From: DATFWK01 sp035259345
Lineage (GTDB): Bacteria; Actinomycetota; Thermoleophilia; Miltoncostaeales; Miltoncostaeaceae
Assembly: GCA_035259345.1 (NCBI GenBank)
Contig: DATFWK010000055.1
Location: 1 to 8,446, forward strand
Length of the DNA stretch: 8,446 nt
Direction of reading: 5' to 3'
Part shown: positions 1 through 5,500 of the stretch, piece by piece
Layout: each line of letters starts with the position of its first letter
Numbering within the stretch: position 1 is the first letter of the stretch
Position numbers and translations under genes: made by a program
The notes under the pieces: model-generated
What the model was told of the DNA's origin: nothing
Seen by the model: only the letters and a program-made list of their open reading frames with translations
The model's database searches: none

Positions 1-113
1 GCCGGGACGGTGAGCGAAAGGTCGCTGACGGCAGGGACCGCGCGGCCGGGGTAGATCTTCGTCGCCCGGTCGAACACGATCTCCGCCGCGGCCGAGCGTG
101 ATGGTCCCGCCAT
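1..113 (-). CDS. ABC transporter ATP-binding protein, N-terminal fragment (probably betaine/osmoprotectant type)
   Basis: Reading the minus strand from an ATG at 113 gives 37 codons open to the window edge. After a short polar/Ala leader comes EIVFDRATKIYPGRAVPAVS followed by DLSLTVP. This is the classic first strand of an ABC ATPase: an aromatic A-loop residue in the 'K-x-Y-P-G' turn, then the 'DLSL-V-P' strand that precedes the Walker A loop. Walker A itself lies outside the window. The 'YPG...PAV' wording resembles ProV/OpuCA-type ATPases of glycine betaine/choline/proline importers, but sugar importer ATPases (UgpC/MalK-like) are similar here, so the substrate is only a guess. There is no Shine-Dalgarno in front of the ATG. 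A TACCGT box ends 7 nt upstream, which fits a leaderless mRNA. An in-frame GTG 11 codons in is a less likely start. The gene is divergent from the VOC gene. Confidence 0.72.
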   Translation of the reverse strand, partial: MAGPSRSAAAEIVFDRATKIYPGRAVPAVSDLSLTVP

Positions 114-120
114 CGCGCAA

Positions 121-126
121 ACGGTA
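121..126 (-). promoter_or_regulatory. Candidate -10 box for the ABC ATPase gene (leaderless)
   Basis: On the minus strand the hexamer TACCGT (126 to 121) fits the actinobacterial -10 pattern TAnnnT and is followed by exactly 7 nt and then the ATG. Transcription would start at or next to the A of the start codon. No convincing -35 hexamer is visible at 16-19 bp. There is no ribosome binding site, which is consistent with leaderless translation. The match is short, so it could be chance. Confidence 0.4.
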
Positions 127-151
127 TCCCACGTCCGTCGCGCGCCATCCG

Positions 152-166
152 GCAGGGGCGCCCTGC
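152..166. repeat. Perfect inverted repeat GCAGGG-3-CCCTGC
   Basis: GCAGGG (152-157) and CCCTGC (161-166) are perfect reverse complements around a 3-nt centre. The element sits in the middle of the divergent ABC/VOC intergenic region, upstream of both candidate promoters, a position typical of a dyad operator. No regulator can be named. In DNA this GC-rich a 6-bp arm has an appreciable chance of arising at random. Confidence 0.35.
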
Positions 167-176
167 GACGGCCGCC

Positions 177-192
177 TGTGGGATTCCTCACA
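177..192. promoter_or_regulatory. CRP/GlxR-like binding site
   Basis: TGTGG-GATTCC-TCACA has the geometry of the CRP family consensus TGTGA-N6-TCACA and matches 9 of its 10 fixed positions. The third base of the spacer is T, as in the GlxR consensus of actinobacteria. The site centre (184/185) lies about 45 bp before the transcription start predicted from the TAGCCT box at 218-223, which is near the usual class II activator position. It could also act on the divergent ABC gene. No CRP-family regulator gene is in the window, so the assignment rests on the motif alone. Confidence 0.45.
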
Positions 193-194
193 AA

Positions 195-211
195 TCCCCG
201 TGTGCAGGGGA
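195..211 (+). repeat. Short hairpin TCCCC-7-GGGGA in the promoter region
   Basis: TCCCC (195-199) and GGGGA (207-211) are complementary around the 7-nt loop GTGTGCA. The hairpin lies between the CRP-like site and the candidate -10 box of the VOC gene, covering the expected -35 region, so it is more likely a DNA-level dyad than an mRNA structure. Confidence 0.3.
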
Positions 212-217
212 ATGAGC

Positions 218-223
218 TAGCCT
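218..223 (+). promoter_or_regulatory. Candidate -10 box of the VOC gene
   Basis: TAGCCT fits the TAnnnT -10 pattern. A start site about 7 nt downstream (near 230) would give a leader of about 18 nt containing the AGGAGG ribosome binding site at 236-241. The -35 position holds TCCCCG, a poor match to TTGACA. That is compatible with a promoter needing an activator such as one bound at the CRP-like site upstream. Confidence 0.35.
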
Positions 224-235
224 CGCCCCGCCGAG

Positions 236-241
236 AGGAGG
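236..241 (+). promoter_or_regulatory. Strong Shine-Dalgarno (AGGAGG) fixing the VOC GTG start
   Basis: AGGAGG, a full anti-16S complement, ends 6 nt before the GTG at 248. The spacing is close to ideal and selects this GTG as the start even though an in-frame reading alone could not decide it. Confidence 0.75.
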
Positions 242-247
242 GCGCGG

Positions 248-613
248 GTGAGCGTGCTTGGCATCGCCTACATCGGCCTGAGGACTCCGGACGTCGAGGG
301 GCTGCACCGCTTCTACGCGGACCTGACCGGCGCGGACCGGATCGAGGGCACCCATGGACAGCTGCGGCTCGGGGGCACCGTCCTCGGGTTCTGGCACGCG
401 GAGGCCGCACCGGTGGGCCCGGATGTCATCGGCCTCGAGGTCGACGCCGCCGGCTTCGAGGCCGCGCTGGGCCGGGCGCGCGGCATGGGGCTCGTCGTGG
501 ACGGCCCGCGGCGGTACAACCCGCACTCGAGAGGCTTCGAGGTGCTCGACCCGGAGGGCCGGACGCTGGAGTTCCTGCACAACGACCCCGCGGTGTTCTG
601 GACGAGCGAATGA
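248..613 (+). CDS. VOC superfamily (glyoxalase/dioxygenase-fold) protein
   Basis: This 121-aa protein is a single vicinal-oxygen-chelate unit made of two beta-alpha-beta-beta-beta modules. Module 1 is GIAYIGLRTPDVEGLHRFYA (residues 5-24) with the 'FY...LTGA' helix. Module 2 starts near VIGLEVD (60-66) and ends in FEVLDPEGRTLEFL (97-110), the usual closing strands. Members are lyases, isomerases, dioxygenases or drug-binding resistance proteins, and the substrate cannot be read from sequence. Of the usual metal ligands only the final Glu (E108) is obvious. The usual His of strand 1 appears as Tyr8, and the His expected at the start of module 2 is Val60. The protein may therefore be non-metal or bind metal in another way. 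The start is GTG with AGGAGG 6 nt upstream. It is separated from the next gene by 94 bp with an inverted repeat, so it may be a transcription unit of its own. Confidence 0.85.
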   Translation: MSVLGIAYIGLRTPDVEGLHRFYADLTGADRIEGTHGQLRLGGTVLGFWHAEAAPVGPDVIGLEVDAAGFEAALGRARGMGLVVDGPRRYNPHSRGFEVLDPEGRTLEFLHNDPAVFWTSE

Positions 614-643
614 CGGGCGATCCGAGCATGGGGACGACCGCCT

Positions 644-673
644 CGCGCCGGCGCCCGGTGCTTCGCCGGCGCG
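644..673 (+). repeat. Perfect 10-bp-arm inverted repeat between the VOC and Asp23 genes
   Basis: CGCGCCGGCG (644-653) and CGCCGGCGCG (664-673) are exact reverse complements around a 10-nt loop. As RNA this would be a very stable GC hairpin starting 30 nt after the VOC stop. It has no T-run after it, so it is not a textbook intrinsic terminator. It may still terminate, attenuate or protect the VOC mRNA, or be an operator for the next gene, whose start is 34 nt downstream. Confidence 0.5.
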
Positions 674-707
674 GGCTCGGGGAACATGAGTCGCGGGAGA
701 TGGGCTC

Positions 708-1112
708 GTGAGCGATCCATCGATCGGCGGGCGGGATCCGGCGGATGACCTTTCGACCCGGCCCCTTCCCGGATCGGACCCGTCGGTCTTCATCGCCGAC
801 GGGATCGTCGCGAAGGTCGCCGCCGACGCGGCCCGACGCGTCGAGGGGGTCAGCTCGCTGGTGCCCCGCAGACGCGGGCTCGCGGCGTTCCTCGGCGGCC
901 GGCGCGACGAGGTCGAGGTGCGCATGGACCACGGCGCCGTCGAGATCGCGATCGGGCTGGTCGTCGCGCCGGACACCCGGATCCCGCTCGTCGTCGACGA
1001 GGTGAGGCAGGCCGTCGCCGAGCGGGTGCGCTTCACCACCGGCATGGACGTGCGACGGGTCCAGGTGAGCGTGCTCGACGTGGCCGACCAGTCCGGAGGC
1101 TCGGGCCGGTGA
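708..1112 (+). CDS. Asp23/Gls24 family envelope stress response protein
   Basis: This 134-aa cytoplasmic protein matches the Asp23/Gls24 family. After a disordered acidic N-terminus (1-25) comes the family opening VFIADGIVAKVAADAARRVE (27-46), then GVSSL (47-51), an Arg-rich loop (RRRG, 54-57), the strand EVEVRMDHGAVEIAIGLVV (68-86) and 'IPLVVDEVRQAVAERVRFTTGMDV' (92-115), finishing with VRRVQVSVLDV (115-125). Family members (Staphylococcus Asp23, the AmaP partner) form oligomers near the membrane and affect cell-envelope stress; they have no known enzyme activity. The GTG start at 708 has GGAG at 696-699. The downstream lipoprotein begins inside the stop region (GTGA overlap, 4 nt), and the kinase follows in the same way, so the three are probably one coupled operon. 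Alternative: an alkaline-shock-like protein of unrelated role; the family call itself is solid. Confidence 0.88.
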   Translation: MSDPSIGGRDPADDLSTRPLPGSDPSVFIADGIVAKVAADAARRVEGVSSLVPRRRGLAAFLGGRRDEVEVRMDHGAVEIAIGLVVAPDTRIPLVVDEVRQAVAERVRFTTGMDVRRVQVSVLDVADQSGGSGR

Positions 1113-1579
1113 GGGGCCGCCGGAGCGCCGCCTGTCTCGTGGCCGCCGCCGCCGCCGCCGTCCTTGCCGGCTGCGGGGGCTCGGGTGGCGGCCACCGCCC
1201 GCTCCCCCGGGCGGACGAGCGCGCGCTCCTCGCCTCGCTCGACGCGGCCCGCACCGCAGCGGCCGCAGGCGACCGCGCGGGCGCGACCGCGGCCCTCAGG
1301 CGCTTCCAGGCGCGGGCCGAGCGCCTCCTGGCGGCCCACGCCATCGACCCGGCCGACGCCAGGGCCTTGCGCGCCGGGGCGCTGCAGGCCATCGCTCGCG
1401 TCCCCCTCGACGTCCGGACGCCGGCGCCGCCGCCTCCGGCCGTCATCACGTCGGCCGCCCCGACCACCACCACGCCCGCCCCGGACGAGGACGGCAAGCC
1501 GGGCAAGGGGCCGAAGCCGAAGAAGAACGACCGCGGCCACGGGAAGGGCCACGGCCATGGCGACGAGGGGGGCGATTGA
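1109..1579 (+). CDS. Small lipoprotein with helical domain and His/Lys-rich tail
   Basis: This 156-aa protein is of unknown family. Residues 1-21 form a lipoprotein signal peptide: basic n-region MRGRR, an Ala-rich core, and lipobox LAGC with Cys22 as the lipidation site, so it should be anchored outside the membrane. After a Gly linker, residues 34-98 are strongly helix-forming (ALLASLDAARTAAAA, ALRRFQARAERLLAAH, ARALRAGALQAIARV) and look like a three-helix bundle. Residues 104-126 are Pro/Thr-rich (wall-spanning or linker type). Residues 129-156 are rich in Lys, Gly and His and end in HGKGHGHGDEGGD, which could bind metal or anionic wall polymers. The GTG start at 1109 overlaps the Asp23 stop by 4 nt, with GGAGG at 1095-1099 inside that gene. 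Its own stop overlaps the kinase TTG. The context suggests an outer-face partner of the kinase, but that is inference. Confidence 0.75.
   Translation: MRGRRSAACLVAAAAAAVLAGCGGSGGGHRPLPRADERALLASLDAARTAAAAGDRAGATAALRRFQARAERLLAAHAIDPADARALRAGALQAIARVPLDVRTPAPPPPAVITSAAPTTTTPAPDEDGKPGKGPKPKKNDRGHGKGHGHGDEGGD
1142..1159 (+). repeat. (GCC)6 trinucleotide run in the signal peptide
   Basis: Six uninterrupted GCC codons encode Ala12-Ala17, the hydrophobic core of the lipoprotein signal peptide. Slippage in this tract would change core length one residue at a time without a frameshift. In GC-rich genomes Ala runs in signal peptides are common, so this may have no function. Confidence 0.6.
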
Positions 1580-2562
1580 CGGCGGGCCCGGTCCCCGGGG
1601 CGCTCGTCGGGGGGCGCTATCGCATCGAGCGCGCGCTCGGGGCGGGAGGCATGGCGAGCGTCTGGCTCGCCCGCGACCAGGAGATCACGCGTGAGGTTGC
1701 CGTCAAGGTGATCTCCGACGCCCTCGCCGCCGAGCCGGCCTTCCGCGCCCGCTTTGCGCGCGAGGCCCGGATCGCCGCCACGCTGGAGCATCCCGGGCTC
1801 GTTCCCGTGCTCGACCACGGCGAGGACGGCGAGCGCCCGTACCTGGTCATGGAGCGGGTGCCCGGCGGCACGCTGGCGGACCGCCGCCAGGACCCGCCGG
1901 ACGTCGTCGCGCTTGCGAGGGAGCTGCTCGGCGCGCTCGCCTACGTGCACCGCGCCGGCGTCGTGCACCGGGACGTCAAGCCGGCCAACGTCCTCTTCGA
2001 CGGGGACGGCCGTGCCCGCCTCGCGGACTTCGGCATCGCGCAGGACGCGGCCGGCGCGGAGATCACGCTCAGCGGCCAGGTGCTGGGCACCATGCGCTAC
2101 GTGGCGCCGGAGGTGCTGGCCGGCGAGCGGGCGACGCCGCGGAGCGACCTCTACTCGCTCGGCGTGCTGCTCGAGGACTGCCTGCGCCCCTGGTCCGCGC
2201 CGGAGGCCGGGCGCCTCGTGGGCGCGCTGACCGCGCGGGAGCCCGGCCGGCGGCCGGCGTCCGCGACGGCGGCGCTCGGCCTCCTCGAGCCCGGCTCCCG
2301 GGACGACGCGGCGCCGACCGCGCCGATGCCGCCCCGGCTCCTGGTCACCCGCAGGCGCTCGCGCCGGCGCGTGCTCGTGGCCGCAGGGGCGGCCGCGGCC
2401 ATCGCGCTGGCGGTCGGCGTCCCGCTCGCCGTCCGAAGCTCGGGCGGCTCGGCGCCGGCGCGCCCGGCCCCGGTGGCGAGGCAGCCGGTATCGGCCCCGC
2501 TCGATCGCCAGATCGACGGCCTCGAGCGCTCGGTTCGCGCCCTCGCGCGGCCGAGCCCCTGA
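1576..2562 (+). CDS. Membrane-anchored Ser/Thr protein kinase (Hanks-type, no PASTA domains)
   Basis: This 328-aa protein has a cytoplasmic kinase domain at about residues 15-240. The glycine loop is GAGGMASV (22-29), the ATP lysine is in VAVKV (Lys44), the helix-C Glu is Glu63, the catalytic loop is HRDVKPAN (131-138, Asp133), followed by DFG (151-153) and APE (177-179). All catalytic residues are present, so it should be active. After 'SDLYSLGVLLEDCL' (190-203) the sequence jumps almost at once to 'RLVGALTAREPGRRPASA', so the helix-G region is very short. Residues 259-265 are Arg-rich, 266-286 form one transmembrane helix (inside-to-outside), and the outer tail of about 42 residues ends in a predicted helix (LDRQIDGLERSVRAL). 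TTG at 1576 is the only start codon in frame before the glycine loop. It has GAGG at 1565-1568 and overlaps the lipoprotein stop as TTGA, suggesting coupled translation. Substrates are unknown. Confidence 0.9.
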   Translation: MTAGPVPGALVGGRYRIERALGAGGMASVWLARDQEITREVAVKVISDALAAEPAFRARFAREARIAATLEHPGLVPVLDHGEDGERPYLVMERVPGGTLADRRQDPPDVVALARELLGALAYVHRAGVVHRDVKPANVLFDGDGRARLADFGIAQDAAGAEITLSGQVLGTMRYVAPEVLAGERATPRSDLYSLGVLLEDCLRPWSAPEAGRLVGALTAREPGRRPASATAALGLLEPGSRDDAAPTAPMPPRLLVTRRRSRRRVLVAAGAAAAIALAVGVPLAVRSSGGSAPARPAPVARQPVSAPLDRQIDGLERSVRALARPSP

Positions 2563-2566
2563 GGCC
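2518..2566. terminator. Candidate compound hairpin at the convergent kinase/gltB ends
   Basis: GGCCTC (2518-2523) pairs with GAGGCC (2561-2566), and GCTCGG (2528-2533) pairs with CCGAGC (2551-2556), with a 4-nt internal loop between the stems. The apical part holds a further CGCG/CGCG stem (2536-2539 with 2544-2547). The structure spans the kinase stop codon, and only 13 bp separate the two convergent stops. It could terminate transcription from either side, but there is no T-run, so this is not a standard intrinsic terminator. GC-rich coding DNA gives many such pairings. Confidence 0.35.
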
Positions 2567-2575
2567 TGCCGCGCC

Positions 2576-5500
2576 CTACTCGGTCGAGATGTTCGGGTCG
2601 GCCTGCTGGGTGACCGGGGTGATCGCCACGAAGTGCTCGGCCGGCGACTCCACGAGGGGCTCGAGCCCCGCCGCCGCGGCGTGCTGGCCGGAGGCCGCGA
2701 GCGCCAGGGCGTAGCGCGAGAGCAGCTCGGCGACGACCTGCTCGTCCGCCTCGTCCAGCTGCACGATGCTGACCTTCGCCGCCTTCGAGAGGCGCCGGCG
2801 GATGGCCGCCTCGTCGAGGTTCCAGGCCGACTCCAGCCGCTGGTAGACCACGCCGCCGGTCATGCCGGAGCAGATCCACGGCCCGGGGTCGCCGAGCACG
2901 ACGATGCGGCCGCCGGTCATGTACTCGAACGCGAAGCCCTTGCAGTTGGCCCGCGTGGCGAGCGAGCCCAGCTTGTCGTTGAGCGGCTCGGCGGGCTCCG
3001 CGCCGAGCACCATGTCCGACCCCGAGAGGCGGATCGCCGCGCGCGTGTCGCAGTTACCCTGGATCAGGAAGACCCCCTGCTGGGCGCCGTAGGCGAAGCT
3101 CTTGCCCACGTGGCCCCCGACCCAGTCGCCCTTGGCGTTCTGGGACTTCAGCACCTCGATCTCGCCGCCGAGCGCGCACTTGCCCACGCCGTCCTGGGCG
3201 CCGCCCTCGACGTGCAGCGTGACGCCGTCCAGGTTGAAGGCGCCAAAGCCCATGCCGGGGGACGCGCCGTTCCGGAACATGAGCTCGACCAGCGCGTGGC
3301 CGTTGCCCTCGCCGTCGGGGCCGCCGTTCCCGCCGCCCCCGCCGTTCGACGGCCCGTCCGCGCCCGCCCCGTTGCCGCCGCCGTTCACGCGCGCCCTGAT
3401 CGCGTCCGTGGTGTGGACGCCGGTCCGCCCGCGGGCCAGGAGGCCAGCAAGGTCGGTGCCGACGTTGCGGTCGCGCGCCGTGGCGACGTCGTCGCGGACG
3501 GCGAGCGTCGCGCCCGCCGCGAGGCGCTCCTCCGCGGCCTCGGGCGTGCGGTGCGGCGGGGGCGGGTTGAACGGGCGGAAGTAGCGGGGGCCGCTCGCCG
3601 GGGCCGTGATGACGGCCTCACGCGTCGGGGTGAGCAGCCGGCGGGTGTCGAGGGCGTCGTGGTGCGAGACCTGCACCAGGCGGTCGGCGCAGCCGACCAT
3701 GTCGGCCACGCGCTCGAAGCCCATGTCCCCGGCGATCTGGCGGAGGGCGTGGCCCATCTCGGTGAAATAGCGCACCAGGTGGTCCACGGCGGCGTCGAGG
3801 TCGCGCGGGACGAAGCGCTTGAGCCCGCGCTCCTTCGCCTCGTGCTCGTCGTCGATCTGGGTCGCGATGCCCACGTGGCATGTGTCGAGCTGGCAGCCGC
3901 GGCAGATCGTGCAGCCGATCGCGACCATCGAGGCGGTCCCGAAGCCGATCCGGTTCGCGCCGAGGCAGATCAGCTTGACGCAGTCCATGGCGGTCCGCAT
4001 GCCGCCGTCGGCCCAGATCTCGACGCGGTCGCGGATGCCGGCCTCCGTGAGCGCGTGGTGGGTGAGCACCGTGCCGATCTCGCAGGGCAGGCCCGTGCGC
4101 CGGAGCGCGTGCTGCCGCGCGGCGCCGGTGCCGCCGTCGAAGCCGGACATCGTGATGACGTCCGCGCCGGCCTTCGCGATGCCGACCGAGATCGTGCCGA
4201 TGCCGGGGACCACCGGCACCTTGACGATCACCTTCGCGTGCGGGTTCGCCGTCTTCAGCTCGTCGATGAGCTGCGCGAGGTCCTCGATCGAGTAGAGGTC
4301 GTGGTTGTTGGAGGGGCTGATCAGGTCGCTGCCGACCTGCGCGTTGCGCGCGGCGGCGATCTTCGCCGTGACCTTGGACCCCGGCAGGTGCCCGCCCTCG
4401 CCGGGCTTCGCGCCCTGCCCGATCTTGATCTCGATCCACTCGCAGGAGTTGAGCAGGAGCGACGACACGCCGAACCGGCCGCTCGCGATCTGGACGCCGC
4501 GGTGCTTGGGGTAGCGGCCGTACATGTCGCGGATCTCGCCGCCCTCGCCGTTCATCGCGAGCATGTCCGCCCGCTCAGCGGCCTCGGCGTAGGCCCGGAA
4601 GGCCGTCTCGCCCTGGCTGCCGAAGCTCATCGAGCTCACCAGGAAGGGCAGGTTGTGCTCCCCGGCCGCCGAGCTCACGAGCTCCACCGCCACCCGCTCC
4701 TCAGGGGGCGCGAGCTGCGGGGCGAGGGCGTGGCGGATGGCCACCGGACGGTCGCGCTCGACCTGCTCGCAGACCTCGGCGAACTCCTCGTAGCCGCGCT
4801 CCGACGTCGCCAGCCGCATGAGCGACTTCCAGACCAGGGGGTACATGCGCGGCAGGCGCGATTTGCCCGGGTCCTCCTCGCCGGCGCGCAGGCGCCGGCC
4901 GTCCTCGGCCAGCGCGTCCAGCCCGTCGAAGCCGAGGCCGCGCTCCTCGCTGGCGCAGAAGCCCGGCATGCCGATGAGCTCGAGGATCTCCGGCCGCACG
5001 CCGATGGCGGACATCAGCCGGCCGTAGCCCCGGATCTCGTGGATGCCGATCGTCGAGAGCACCTTCTCGATGCCCTTCTGGAGGGCCTCGAGCACCCGGC
5101 CGCACGCGGCCTCCGGCTCGTTCGAGCCCTCCATGGCCAGCTCCATCATCGCGTACGGGCAGAGCCCGTCCGCCCCGACGCCGACGGCCATCATCACGTC
5201 GTGGACGTTGCGGATGCCGGCCGCCTGGAGCACCAGGCTGACCCGCCGCCGCATCGACGAGCCGTCCTCGGCCTTGGCCTCCCGCAGGGCCTTGTCCACC
5301 GCGGCCATCGCCAGGTGCGGGTCGGCGACGCGGTGGCCGGGGCCGGCGAGCACGTCCTCGAGCACCACGATCTCCGCGCCCTCGGCCACGGCCGCCACGG
5401 CCGCCTCCGCGAGGCGCTCGACGTGGACGCGGGTGCCGTGCCCGGTCGCGAAGTAGAGCGGCAGCCTGACCGCGCGCCAGTCCCACGCGGCCACGACGTC

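Noticed and set aside
188..1558. 456-codon minus-strand frame opposite the VOC, Asp23 and lipoprotein genes
   Set aside because: Low-complexity Arg/Pro/Ala translation; three well-supported plus-strand genes with ribosome binding sites occupy the region.
3299..3385. Possible CRISPR-like or tandem repeat array in the repetitive GCC/GTT stretch
   Set aside because: No regular spacers or exact unit; it is an in-frame Gly/Asn codon run within gltB.
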